From Sphagnum compactum (Eukaryota > Bryophyta > Sphagnopsida > Sphagnales), in NCBI GenBank assembly GCA_965153455.1, contig OZ234497.1:9858001-9922000 (forward strand): a stretch of 64,000 nt of DNA. The letters run 5' to 3'. Position numbers and translations under genes: made by a program. Positions 11,801 to 27,680 of the stretch are shown here, piece by piece (within the stretch, counting starts at the first letter, position 1; every line of letters begins with the position of its first letter). A model generated the notes under the pieces. That model was not told the origin of the DNA. It worked only from the letters and a program-made list of their open reading frames with translations, and searched no databases.

Positions 11801-14395
11801 TAACATCAAGTGTATTTTAATCACAAAATGCCTTTAGTATTTCATGATTTTCATGTTTTGAATTGATAGAACCCAAAAACAAAAAGAGGGGAAAGATGTT
11901 AACCACACTATCATAGTTGATGCAGCGTTTGTTTAGGGGCATCTTTAAGAGCTTCCTATTCATCATTTCATGTCGTTCGTCTTCCTTCATCATGCAAAAA
12001 TACCTACAACTATTTTGGTGACCAAAAGTTATCACCTATTATTTACAACTTCCAAAATCTCCTACTGGACTATTGATTTATGTGCTATCATCAAATGTCA
12101 ACCCCAAGTAATCAATTCAACTAACATAGCCAATATGAGCACAAAATAAATACAGGTAAGCCAATTTTGAATGGTATCATCAAAAAGTCCAAATTTGTTG
12201 AATTGTTATAATGAAACAACCTGGGTGGCAGCTGATCCCTAAGCACCCCACCACACAATGTTTGTGTGATACACGAAACATCATATTTGTTCCAATCAGG
12301 TTTTTTGGGGTTTAGGTTGCATCCCAAATTCTTTTGTTGTTACTTCCCAGCCTCTACAATTAAGCTTACAAAGAGGATTCATGGAGCTGAATCTTGAAGG
12401 AAATATGATTCAAGGCTCATTTCTTCTTGAGATCTTGCAACTTGGACTAGTTTTCCAAGTTCAAAAGGTGCATGCAAACAAAGTCTAGACACAATTCAAG
12501 GCATTAATGTTTGTCTAGGTCCAGATCACAACAAGTTTTTTCATCGATGTTGGGTTATTTGTTAAGTTTTAGATCTTGTGTTTAAAGAGTAGGACAAAAT
12601 TAGTAGCATTATGGGCTTGCAAATGATCTGGAGGCAATTTTTGGGTTTGTTTGTTCGAAAGAAAAAATGAAAGAAAAAACTTGAACTTTTTAATGAGAGA
12701 GTTTCTTGCTAGGGAGGTCCCAGGGTTTACATTTGTTGAGGTCTATCTCGACTATGGCATGCATGGCAAAGTTGTTGTTGCATACTTTTTGGGCCAAGTA
12801 GTAGCTGACGATTTCCTTGACTGTGGGGTGGAAGCAAAAACCAAAAGGCAGCCAAGTTTGATCCCCCACCTGTTGCTATTGTTGTTACTGCAACTTGTTC
12901 CTTTTCTAGCTAACTGTTCACCTCGCTAAAGTTTCCGATGTTGCACTGATGATTTGTTGTTGGTGTTGCCATGATTTTCAAACAAGTACACTAAACTAAT
13001 ATGCTTCCAATCTCTCCTCCTCCTCCTTGAACTTCACTATCGATTGAACACCAATTGGTTGTGATGAAGAACACATGCAGTTAATTAAAAGTTTGCCCTA
13101 TGTGCAACAACTAGGTCAATAACAACTATGTAAACCTATAAGCATTTCTCAATTGGTTTTTTCCTTGAATTATAACCAATAGTTGCTTGATCCCCAAAAA
13201 CTTCATTGATCAACTAAAATGTTGTTGGAAAACAAGCTGGTGGAGGATATGGGGTAGAAAAAAAAAATGAAACGAACCAAAAAATCATGTAGCCAATCAG
13301 TGAAATAAGGCACATTTTCCAAAATTGCACCACCAGAGTTGGTTAAGATTTTGCTAATTTTTGCAATCATGGACATGTAGTGCACCTGTTTTCGAAATTA
13401 TTTCTTGGACAAAGGCATTCTGGGCTCAGCTGCATATATGCACAAATGCTCATACTTGAAAGAATTGCCACCTGCTACTGATAAACCTAAGCTATCTACT
13501 ATCCACATTCTTCCTTATACTTGCTCTCAAACCATTTTCTGAAGATAACAACAATACGTCATCGCCACCACTGCAAGTGCAATTTCATTCTCTCAACCCC
13601 ATTACAAAGATTACCTCAAAGATATGTGAAAGTTCAAACCGTTCAATGGCGTCTCTATGGTCGTCCATTCACGCTTTATCGAAACATTTGCAAATCAATC
13701 ACAACATCCTTTAGATGTTTCTTTAGAGTACTAGTGCTAGTGATGGTTGTCCGGGTGGTGGTGTGGTCAGTAACTTCAATCCTAACATGTTTATTACACT
13801 GGACTATACTTGAAGATTTGTTTCCCTAACAAGATCCTCAAGCTTGCCTCCGATACACACATAAACAAACACACGCAAACAAACACATGCCTGACCACAC
13901 ACATAAACACATACACACTCATGGAGACAAACACACACACCCCTTGAAAAAACATAATATAAGTGAAGGAGAAACTTGGAAAATGTTGTTTGGAAAACGT
14001 CTTGCTTCTTTCGATTCAAAGTTCTCAAGAATCTAACCTTCTGCCCAAAAATCAAATCTCAAAACCACTATAAATGAAAAAAACTAAGATTGTTTGCTTG
14101 CTTGCTTATCCTTGCTTATCTTTGACTACTTGCTTGCCTTTGCTTGCGTGCTCCTTGAAAACATAAACTCAAATATTTGTTTGACCACAAAAATCTTTCT
14201 AACCATGTTGAAGAAAAAAAATGTACAAACATGCGCTTAAACCTTCAAAGAAAAGAAACAAGGTTTTTTTGGGAGAAGACACTACCACCGCCTTCTTATA
14301 ACCTTGAATACTAAAACCTTAACTGTCATAAATGTTAGATTAAAAATTTTAAACGTTTTTTTCCATGTTCATTTAAGTGTCTTAAACCCATATTT
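11801..14395. other. Intergenic, no gene recognised
   Basis: ORFs at 12651-12929 and 13521-13829 give no recognisable domain and have no splice or codon support. There is a short CA/ACAAACAC-rich tract at about 13850-13945 and a CTTGC-type simple repeat at about 14088-14150. Copies of unrecognised decayed elements are likely. Confidence 0.45.
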
Positions 14396-14399
14396 GCCT

Positions 14400-14715
14400 C
14401 AATTAATTTATTGACCCTATAAGCATCATATACAATCAAAAGACAATTAATCGACATTATTTCATAATAATGGACCTATTAATAACTAATACCTTTATTT
14501 TATAATGTACATGTTATTTTTTATTTAAAAAATCCAAATATTATAAATTTAAACATACCCTATATTTACTATGATATGGTTTTCAAAATATACATCACCT
14601 TATTTTTTAACTAATTAACTTATAATTTTTTACCTCACAACCAATATATTGCACCTTATATTTTTACTTGCGTATTTTTTACTTTTTTTGGGTTGTGTCC
14701 CCCCGCCCTCGGAGG
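14400..14715. repeat. Diverged direct repeat pair member 1 (partner about 15350-15612)
   Basis: The AT-rich block ends in CAACCAATATATTGCACC, then TTATATTTTTACTTGCGTAT, a T run and a short run of C. The partner block ends in the corresponding CAACTAATATATATGACC, TTATATTTTTAATCATGTAT, a homopolymer and TGTCCCCCC. Same order and orientation, about 950 bp apart. Origin unknown. Confidence 0.45.
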
Positions 14716-15349
14716 ATATTTCAAAACCTTTATTTTCTTACAACCATGATTACACCTTGGTGTTGTGTGTTTAAATTGTTTAATATATCATCGTGTAAGT
14801 ATAAATGTCATTGAAAGATTTATTTACATTCCATGTGACACAATTATAGGTTTATCAAATGGTATGGTATTAGGGTTTAAAAACATGTTAATTTTTGCTT
14901 TTGTAGTAGAATGCGAACCTAAGGTTGCTCTTGCAATGGGGGAAGGTGGGGGGGACACTTAGTGTTAAATTTCCAAATTATTTGCATCAAACAAACATTT
15001 TTTGGGCAACACTAAGTGAGGGAATTTTTTTTCCCCACCCTATTATTATTTAGTTTTTTAATATGCACATATTTTAATTACCATATATGTATAATTTTCA
15101 TTCAATTTCAACACCTTATGTTCATTCAAAATTTTATTTTAGTAAACTTGGAGTTAGAAAAGTTTAAGTAAGCCTTAAACAATTTCCATGACAGCTTAAA
15201 TATAAGAGATTTTTGGATGATTTATTTTTTAAATTCATGAATTTGAAAAGTACATTTGATTTACACTCCATTAGGATCCATATGTATAGGGTTTACACAA
15301 TCTTCACCATTTTAAAACCTAATCATCATATTTTCCTCTTAATGTTCCA

Positions 15350-15612
15350 TTTCTATTACTACTTCAATTATTACAAATACTTTATTTTTATTTAATGATT
15401 AAACTCATTAATTTTAGTTCAATAAATAACTTACTAATTGAACCTACTAATAATTTATAATCCTTTTAATTTTTAGTAAATACCTTTTTTCATAATAAAT
15501 GCAACCTTATTATAAAATTAATTCAATTATAAAATTTACCCAACAACTAATATATATGACCTTATATTTTTAATCATGTATTTTTTAAACCCAAAAAAAA
15601 TGTCCCCCCTCA
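15350..15612. repeat. Diverged direct repeat pair member 2
   Basis: Partner of the 14400-14715 block. The upstream border is not sharp because both are AT-rich. Confidence 0.4.
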
Positions 15613-16718
15613 AGGTACATTTTATAGTTATCACAAAGAAAGAGGCATTGGGGGGTTTTGGGATGGGATTAAAATGTACTTATAATTTCAGTTTAAGTGA
15701 AATTAATTTCCACAAACCAATAAAGGGGGTGATTATTGCAAATTAAAGTCAAAATGGTGCACGATCAAATTGTGGGCAATTTAATTTATGGAAAACACTT
15801 ATCCATTTTTTCCTTTGTATTTTGGGGATGTTCTTTAACTTCAATTTTCCTAGGGACAAGATTGTTTTTTAAAAGACTTGCAAGTTTAGTGGGGGTTTTC
15901 TAGCTTTTGGAGAATATTGTCTAGTTTGGAAAATAATTTTGGTATGCAAAAAAAGGTTGAAAATCTAGAAGGCCTTCTAAATGGAACCTTATCCTATACA
16001 AAACACACCATGACTTACAATTGGGAAGATTTCATCACAAAATTTCCTTTTTATAGTATACTATGTGATTGGTGATAGGGATTACATCAAAATGACAAAA
16101 ATTCCAAGGATTCCAAAATGGGAATTTCAAAATTTATTAGTTTTGTTGAATTATGAACATTACAACTTTATGAGTTCATAATCCCTACATACAAGCTTCG
16201 ATTGAAAATCTTCCAAAGGATAATTTGTAGCCATCAAAAAAATCATTTCAACACCTTATTGTGTTTCCCAATCAAACATCATTTGACCCCTATTTATAAG
16301 GTTTTAATGGTTTGGAATCAAAATTACTAATCTATGAATGTTGGCCATTATTTTGGTGATAACTTGAATTTTAAATTTCCAAATGGAAAATGTGAACCAT
16401 TTTCGATAATTACACTTCAAGTCATCTTTAATGGTTTAAAGAAATAATTCAAATAAAACATTTTTTGTCCCAAATATTCAAAACATTGCGGGATTTTAAC
16501 TCCCAAAACAAAAAAACCACTTTAGAATGTTGGGACTTACTTTACCACCTTTATGGAAGCTGTGTGTTTGAATCTTGTAACATTATCTAGCCCACTCTTC
16601 CTTTCATGTTTTAATTTGGTTATGAACCCAAAGTTAGATTCATAACACAATGTAAACATAAATGCATTAAACCCCACCTTCATTTGTGGAAGTCATGTAT
16701 TGTCACATATGCCAATGC

Positions 16719-17410
16719 CATGGAGTTCATTCTTTTGAATGATCAGTCATGACTTGTAATAAACTTGTATGCGACTTTTAATTTAATTTTAGTTCACTCT
16801 TAGTTAATTTTTAATCAAGTTTTAACTCACTTTCACTTGATTCATAATTCACCTCTAGTTTATTTTTAATTGTTTATTAGTTAAGTCTTAATTAACTTAG
16901 AGTTAAGTATATGTTAATTTTTAATTAAGTCTTAATTATTTTTTAGTTAATTCCAATTAACTCCCAAGTAATTCCTAGTTCAATTTCAGTTAAGTTTTAG
17001 TTAAGTCATAGTTGGATTATTAGTTAAGAAGGTTCTCAAAAAGCTTCTTTACTCAATGCACATATTGAAGTTTATTTGGAAACTTCTTTGAGCTAGGTCC
17101 CCCAAAAGGGTATAAATAGAAGTAGGACCCCTCATTTCTTTTAGTCTGTTCAACATTAATATTAGGCACAATTTTACACCGTAGCCTTGTCATGTTCTTT
17201 TGATGTTCATGTTTGTAATTGTTATCATAATAAAGATTTGTTTCCATGTTGGTCTTGCACATCTTGTATTCTTATTCTTAGTTATTGTGTTTTTACTTTT
17301 GAATCACATAATCTTGTCTTGTTCCTTGTTTGAAAATTATACTTATACCTCTCTTTTAACCTTTGTTCTTGTGAATCTTCGTGTCTTTGACATGTATAAC
17401 CATGTATGAT
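16719..17410 (+). repeat. LTR-like repeat, copy B
   Basis: Second copy of the LTR-like sequence at 10699, in the same orientation and offset by about 6.02 kb. It has the same AGTTCACT/AGTTAAGT word-rich part, GAGCTA, GGGTATAAATA at 17108, GTTCAAC, then AATAAAG near 17229. The two copies are diverged, so if they bound one element it is old. No pol was recognised in the 11343-16718 interior, so two independent solo LTRs are equally possible. Confidence 0.55.
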
Positions 17411-19380
17411 CATTTAACATTGTGAAAATTGTTGAAGTGTAAATGTAACACAAATACATTTACATGTAATGAAAAATGTGTCAAAAAAATGAATTCAAAA
17501 CATGTAGACAGGTCCAAACAACATATAACAAGCCAATGTGTTTACTTTGCATTTAAGAATATTATCCTTTCGGGGGTCCTTTTTCCCAAAAAACACGTTT
17601 TTATAAAAAGGAAATTTCAAATGAAATGCTTTGAAACTTTTTATATATTGTATTTATAGTTGCCCCAATATGTCATTTTTTTTTACAATTAAATTTGGAA
17701 AAACACAAATTTTTAAAAGTGCACAAATTTTGCCAAATTTTGTGTTTTGTTTTAAAAATTTGTCATAATTTCAAATCATACCAAATCATGTTAACACTTT
17801 CAAGTTTAATTTTTTATGTTATAAGCTATAAACAACATAAAAATTGCATCACATTTACATGTCGAAAAGGACTCATGAATTTTTTTCAAGCCTTAATTTT
17901 TCATAAACACAAAATTGAAAAAATATGAAAATATGAATGCTTTTTAGATGTGTCTAATAGTACCCTGTTACTATAAAAAATTAAGGATGAAATAAATTGT
18001 ATTATGAAAATTAAAGGGCCCTTTATGAAAAGTGTCATTGAATGAAATTGTTAACCATCTTTTATTCAAACCAAACTTTGATATTGAATTTTTTTTATTC
18101 ATTTTAAATTTTTCAATATCCATATTATTCAACAAGCACAACTTTCCATGATTCACATCCATTAAAGTGGCATCACATAAACAAATGTAACAAGAATTGC
18201 AGAAAAATTGATGTTTTGACATCAATTTTGGCTCATTTGAGTTCATCCGCACCTAGACCTAATTTGTTTTCACGTATAATGTTTCATTAATACTTGCATA
18301 TGCATTAAGGATGAAATACATTAATGTTTTAAAAAACAAACATGTTTTTTTAACATGAGGTGTTAACACACTACAAATTGTTCATGTAACAAATGTGGTT
18401 GGGATCAAAACACGTTGAGAATAGAACTCAATGTTTCATGATAAAAATGAAAATGTTCAACAACATCATTTCCCTACCAAGGCCATGGAAACATATTCCA
18501 ATTTTGCAAACATTTTTTTACTTGCTAGTTCCATGATGAGAGATCCTATTGTTAGATCAAATGATATTTAAAGTTGAAGCATTCTTTTGGAAACCATGTG
18601 CATATATTAACAAGGGAACTACAATTTTATTAAACTAGTAGTGTAGTTACTTACAATCCACACAATCAATTGTTTGTCAAATCATTATTACTTTGAAAAG
18701 ACAAAACTAATAAACCAAAATTGTTTATGACTCATGGTAATTGTTATAAATTAACCAAACATAATGGTAAAACTATGATGGGTCCATGTTAAACTTTCTA
18801 TTAAAGAAAAAACAACAATTTTATCAAAGGGGAAAGGAGGAAAAAAAGAAGATCAACATCCAAAATAGAGACCACCCAAAAGTGCAAGCACACAAACAAA
18901 GGTCACAAAAACAAGTAACAGGGACCTACCAGAGGTGGCAAAAGAGCAAGCTATGTTTTAAACCTTTCGTTGGTGGCATGAAAATCAAATGAAAAAAAGG
19001 GAGTGAAACTTGGAAAAGCATTAAGCTCCAAAAAGACCTCCCCAACCAAAATGATTCACCTCAAGATGGAAGTGACACGAACTTTTCATAAAACTTTGAA
19101 TGCCCTTTGCTTATAAAATGTGCACAATATCGACAAAGGGGGACTTTGATGCCTTTGGCTAACCATGTGTTGTTAGCATGTTGATGGAGAAAATTATTGT
19201 CTTGCTAATGCAAGCATTCAAATATTTTGATGGCTAGAGGGAGAAACACATTCCTAAAGTGTTGATTTCACAATTGAACTCATGTTTTACATGGGTTACA
19301 ATTGTTGCAACCATGTTTTGAAAAATGACAACTCTTGAAATCAAATTGGTTTAAATAAGATCAACAATGATGACAATAGT
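17411..19380. other. AT-rich intergenic region, nothing recognised
   Basis: Only short ORFs without recognisable motifs. Base composition is like the other intergenic tracts. Confidence 0.45.
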
Positions 19381-19499
19381 TAGAATACAAACACCATTGG
19401 ACAAGTACGTAAGCGCACTCTCTAGTGGAGATGGAGCACACTCCCAAAATCGGCCTTAATAGGGGGCCCTTAATTGATATCTTGAAGTATGTGGCTACT

Positions 19500-19645
19500 T
19501 GGAACCAGGTAGGTTGCTAGGGGGGATAGGTGGCAAAATCAACCTCAAGGGCCGGGCCTTACGGCCTCCAATATGGCCGTTGGGGACCAGGGGACGGTGG
19601 CCCCGGGGGGGTAAATCTGTTGGCCCTGGCTAATAAAGAGATAGA
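19500..19645. other. GC-rich island in AT-rich DNA
   Basis: An abrupt GC-rich stretch with GGGCCGGGCC, paired ACGGCC/GGCCGT words (19559-19579) and CCCCGGGGGGG, followed by AATAAAGAGATAGAGAG. It lies 300 bp before the GC-rich RABE promoter. It could be the edge of a repeat such as an LTR or SINE, or a distal part of the promoter. Not identified. Confidence 0.35.
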
Positions 19646-19929
19646 GAGAAATGGCGTATGTGTGTGGACTATTTTTGGGATGCCAGCCCACCCATCCAAA
19701 CACTAATATCAGCTTATTTAGGGTGCTTAACTTCATAAAATATAACGTGTTCCTCCTATCCTAGGGAGGCGGCACCTAATTCCTCCTGCACACAAAAGTC
19801 AGATTCTTCATCCAAATTCAAGGTTCTTCATCCCTCCGGACCACCGGGTGGGATTACTTCTAAACATGGAGGAAAATGACATGATTATTATCAATTTTCT
19901 TTCCACAGCAAACGGACGGATGTGGTATA

Positions 19930-20334
19930 AAAAATGTGGATGAAGATGGGCCCGGGGTGTGGGCCGGGGGGTCGAGGCTCCAGCGAGCTTTGCAAACGCT
20001 CTCCCCCATTGTGCCGTGTTTTTTTGCGAGGTTTTTTTTTTGTTCCGTCACGGGGGAGGCGAAGGGGACGAGACGGGACAGGACGGGACGGGAAGAGTGT
20101 TATTCGTTGTCTTCGCCATAGCCGTCGTTGGATCGATCGTTTGCGTTGTGGTGTCTCTCTTTCTTTTGTGTGTATACTAGAACTTGCACATTCGAGGTCC
20201 AGGGATATTCCTGTGGCGATCGGATCGGTTTTGTGTAGGGAAGGGAGGGGGACGGGGGGGGTAGCGGGAAGGTGGTAAGGCGACGGAAGTGAAGTGCCGT
20301 GTCGATTTACGACAAGCGCATTAGAAAGGACCAG
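19930..20334 (+). promoter_or_regulatory. GC-rich promoter and first leader exon of RABE
   Basis: A GC-rich region with repeated GACGGGACxGGACGGGA words at 20069-20095, standing out from AT-rich surroundings. It is the expected position for the RABE core promoter and 5' leader. A leader intron is plausible from GACCAG|GTTCGT (20334/20335) to CACGTGCAG| (20555). Reading this part as coding (ORFs on both strands) is not supported. Confidence 0.4.
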
Positions 20335-20675
20335 GTTCGTAGTTCTGAACCGATCTTTTGCCTGCTGTTTTTGCTTTTGTTGAAGAATGTGTTTATTGCA
20401 TTGCATTTTTAGTTTTTTTTATTTTTTCCTTTTTTTGGTTTGGTTTGGTATATTATCGGCGGTATCATCTGCGATTGCCGTTTTCTTAGCGCTTTGATGT
20501 GTGTTTCATTTGCCGAGAGAGATCGTTCCCATTCTTACTGTGCTTTCACGTGCAGGAGTTTTTCTTTGCTCGACTGTACATCTAATAAGGTGGCAGGAAG
20601 ATATCGAAGCTGTTGTTGTGCTTGGGAAGTGGTAGAAAGTGCACCAATAAATTTGACATCAAGAGAGCGCAAGCC

Positions 20676-23617
<2,942 letters not shown>

Positions 23618-24300
23618 TTGGGCACCTTGGAAAGTCTGGACCTGGAGAATCGAAGTCGAAGGGAAGGATTCTGAAGTGCTTGCATGTGGGTTTTCTCCAT
23701 TATAATTTGCAGTAGCTTAGTAGTTCAAGGATTTTTATGATGTTATTGCTTTCAGGAGACAGTTGCTTAGTATTGCTTTTGGACTGATCTCAAATTTGTA
23801 AGGGATATAAGCTTGAGGCCCTTACAAACTGTGAAGCTTAGAGAGTGAGCAGAACCTAGACAAGGGTTTTCATGAGTTTCCTCGATTGGTCGATTTTCCA
23901 CATAACCCCCTATTTCTTTTATTTTGCTGATTCTTTTGCTTTGGCTCATTTAAGTAGGACAAAGGAAAGAGCGCATCCCTGTCTTTTCGTAATTTGAGCA
24001 AGCTCAATTTAAGGGCAAAGGATGTGTAATTTACTCACAGATGCAAAAGGTATAAAGACATTCAATTGGTCAGATTTGTGGCTCAGGTACACAAGAGAAT
24101 ATAAATCATAGTACTATGATCTGTTTCCATAAACTTTGTAGTGGTTGTGACTGTGCACAAGACATAATAGGTACGAGCCCTTGGGTCCTACCAGTGAGAT
24201 CATAGTATCATGCTCATATTTCAGGTGATTTTTTGCAGTTTGGCGTGTAGATATTTCAGGTGCTATTTGTGTGGCTTAGCAAGTCAAGATTGTAATGAGT
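23618..24300 (+). other. Probable RABE 3' UTR
   Basis: Sequence after the RABE stop, less AT-rich than true intergenic DNA. AATAAATAAATAAATAAG lies at about 24500 and could hold a polyadenylation signal; the actual cleavage site is not visible. Confidence 0.35.
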
Positions 24301-24529
24301 TTTAACACTAATTTAAGATTTGTGTAGGAGCTCAGGGACCAGGGTGCAGTAGGTTGTATGAAATTTATGTGGACCTTATGATTGGCAGGAAAATAACTTA
24401 CAACTTCTGCATATGAAATTTCAGGTTTGAAGGTATGCAACCCACTCCATTTTGAGCTAAGGTTTCTCCAACTGCTTACCTTCTGAAAAGGAAGGGAAAA
24501 TAAATAAATAAATAAGTAAAGCATTCATG

Positions 24530-27080
24530 ATTTTCAGTAGAATTTGATTTGATGCATCTTCCACATGATCTCATAGTTTCGGATCAAATTTTGTTTTTCT
24601 GACTGATTTTCAAAAACACATTTAAAGTATCTTTGATCAAATATATCATTTTTACACTTCTAATATATATATATATATTACATGACTAGAATGAAATAAT
24701 TATGTGCATCTCTTACATATGTAAATCCCTATGTATATGTAGTTTTTTCTTTATTGTGATATACTTTCTAGAAATGGTTGAGAAAAAATTCATTACCTTA
24801 ATTGCCAAGAATGGTGTTTCAAACTTTAGAAACGCGTGTTCTCCTCTCCTATGACCTTGAAACTCTTTGATTAATGACACATGTGTGCATTAAGGTAACA
24901 CCTAACATCCATTTGATGAAGTTTGAATCAGAAAAACAATAATGGAAAATAGACAATTTTTGTTTGATTGAAATCAATGATTTTCACATGGTTTCATTAG
25001 AGGCACCTTGTATTGCAATATTACAAATGTATTCTTTGAATTACAATATTCACTATCTTCCCCTTGCATATTAACATTGATGGAAGCTAAAACTTAATGT
25101 TTTTCAAAGAACTAGGTGGATCATTATTGTCACTATCTCTCATGTGTTTTGTGAGCGTTGATTTGCTTGAAACCATAAAATACAAAGTTCCATGTTGCTT
25201 TCAAACTTAAATTTTTTACTTGACTCTTGAATAGTAATCACATCATAGAACATTGTAGGTCTTCAAAAGCAGAATTTTAGTATTTTTTTCTTGAAAATAG
25301 GCCACTTCAAAATGCTTTGGCCATCCAAACAATCAATAGCAAGGATGCCATGAGGGGCAAATTAACAAGGTCAACTACATGGTGCCTCTTCCCATCAACA
25401 AGATTCGAATGCCCATCAAAGGTGAACATGTAAACAAATCAAGAAGTAATATCATGATCTAGCTACATGTAGCATTGATTGAAGGGTTGTTGCTGAAATC
25501 AATCCTTACATACTCATGGAATCAAAACCTCAATCAAAAAATAACATCAATCTTTGTGAGGGGATGTCATAATTCCTTTATCCCAATTGATATATCAAGC
25601 ATTTGGATGCAACAAATTAGTAGAAGCTTTGTTTTCAAGTCTGAATTTATATTTAAATTGTCACAAGATTGGAATAACTTCATAAGGGTGATGTTGTGCT
25701 TGCATGTGGCCAGAGAGTGGCTTCAAGATCCACTATATTTAAAAGCATTGAAAATACTTGCAAAGCTGTAGTAGATAGGAGACTGTTTTTTGAATGGTTT
25801 GAAGATGAGACTTTCGTTTCATCTTGCCTTTGGGCTTGAGACACCACAAGATGTTCATAACCATGATTGGCATTTAAAAACTTCACAATGAGTAAATGAA
25901 TTGATTCCATGGGGTGATGTTAGTGCTTGAGACGTTTGACATAGCCCAAATTTAGAATGAGGATTACTTCTTGGAAGGAGGTCTAAGTACCATGCCATGA
26001 ATGAAGGAGGGTCTCTTTTCAAATGACCCAAAGCCATAAGGACAAATTTGATGTGCTTACAAGACTAAAAACAACTCACAAATTTGCAAGCTATGAGATG
26101 GCTTTTCTGAACTAAAAAGATTCGTTGGAGACAACAAGTAAAATGACTACAGATTTGAGTAAATCATAGCATAGCTATGTATGCTCATAAGAATGGAGAA
26201 AATGATAATCTGCTTAAAAGTATACAAAACTTGAAGATTATTTGTTTTGCTACTTTTGCACTTTCAAGATAGTCATTACCATGATAGGGAGGATTTCTTT
26301 GTCATTGAACTCTCAAAAGAATGTGCTTGAAAGTGGGCAATCCTCCATTTGTCAAATTTACTCTCCAATTGTCTTGAATGACTCATAGGCAAGATGTATG
26401 TTGGTTATCATCCATTTTACAATAAGGACAGAGTTGGTCTCTATGTCTGAGACACCTTTAGGAGGCCATCCTTCCTTCTTCCAACATTAAGGGACCCATG
26501 TTGTATGAAAACAATGTCAATATCATGATCAAGATTGATATATTAATTGTTTTTTATCAATACCTATAAGGCAACCAAATCTATAACTAACAGTTGCCAT
26601 TCTAAACTTGGGAAACCTTATACTTCCAACTTGTATAGAAAGGGATGCAAATGCTAACATTTTCAATAACGAGGTTCCAAAGGTAATAATGTGAAGACTA
26701 TCTATTGATTTACAATAACAAGCTTCGATTAAAAACAAGAGTTGGAAAAGGGATTTTCCAATATGACTTTCATGACTTTTGGTGCATCATTGCACCAACT
26801 TTTCTACAAGCACCATTTTTATAAAACGGGTTCAAGAGTACTGATTAGATTGGATGGTCCAATCAAGATCTATATGATGTCAAGTGCAGTCATGAAGTCC
26901 ACTGATCCTGTCATGTCATCAGTCCCCCTTTTCAAGATTTCTGATTGTGATCCCAAGCTACAATTATAAAGCTGACTCTCAGGGATGACTTTCAAGGATG
27001 CCAAGTTACTACTGATTTGTGGCAGTACTACTGCTCCTCTGCCCATGGTTGGAGATGGATGTTTCTTCAGAGGTCAACAT
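24530..27080. other. Intergenic region between RABE and HIKESHI
   Basis: AT-rich at first (TA-dinucleotide run at 24662-24679). From 25.3 to 26.5 kb the composition is more even, but no ORF has a recognisable domain. Possibly a decayed element; not identified. Confidence 0.4.
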
Positions 27081-27374
27081 AGATCATGATAGACAGTTTA
27101 AAACATCACAGGGAAAATATCTGGGAGAACAAGGTTTGTGGTTTCAGATTCTTGCCAGCAAAGTGGTACACAATCACATGCAAAGATCCTGAGCTCCCAA
27201 GAAGAGAGAGAGCGGGGAGCAGGAGCCTGTTTATACGTCAAGCTCCAAGAGTTCTACTTATGGAGATGAAGGAGGAGTCTAAGTTGTTCAAATAACACAA
27301 ACAAGACCCATCTGCCCATCAGGACATGGGAGGTGAAGTTTCTCAGCATGTGAGTCAACAGGGATCATCAAGTT

Positions 27375-27418
27375 TCTATATAACAATCGCCTCTGGAGCC
27401 CTAAACCCTAAACCCTAC
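27375..27418 (+). promoter_or_regulatory. TATA box plus double telobox (ribosomal-protein-type promoter motif)
   Basis: TCTATATAAC (27375) is followed about 20 bases later by two overlapping AAACCCTA teloboxes (27399-27418). An ATG comes at 27440. In plants this spacing of TATA and telobox around the start site is typical of genes for ribosomal proteins and other translation factors. The ORF beginning at that ATG is short (stop after about 21 codons) and unrecognised, and the HIKESHI gene ends convergently at 27681, so the promoter appears orphaned. Confidence 0.45.
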
Positions 27419-27680
27419 ACACTCTATTCCAGAAAAAACAATGGTGTCTAAGCAAGTCAAGTGTTGCAGATTCAACTGGATTCTCTTCAGGAGGAGGCAC
27501 CTATAACCAGCAAACTATGGCAGTCTAATGACATTGCAGACTGCAAAAGAGTGAGTGGGCACAAAGTCACTCTGCATGATGACCCAGGTCTATGCAAACT
27601 GGAGTCCAAACAAGTGCCAGCACAAATTATTGAACCAAGTAGGTACTAGTGGTAATTTTCAAACAGGAGACCAACCCTGT

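Noticed and set aside
19891-20406. Minus-strand 171-residue and plus-strand 114-residue ORFs at the RABE promoter
   Set aside because: GC-rich DNA lacks stops by chance; both strands are open and residues are Arg/Pro/Gly-biased. Promoter and leader are the simpler explanation.
25300-26560. Copia-type retroelement between RABE and HIKESHI
   Set aside because: Composition hinted at old coding sequence, but no RT, integrase or RNase H motif could be read on either strand.
27399-27418. Interstitial telomere repeat
   Set aside because: Only two overlapping units placed downstream of a TATA box; this fits a promoter telobox rather than telomere-derived DNA.
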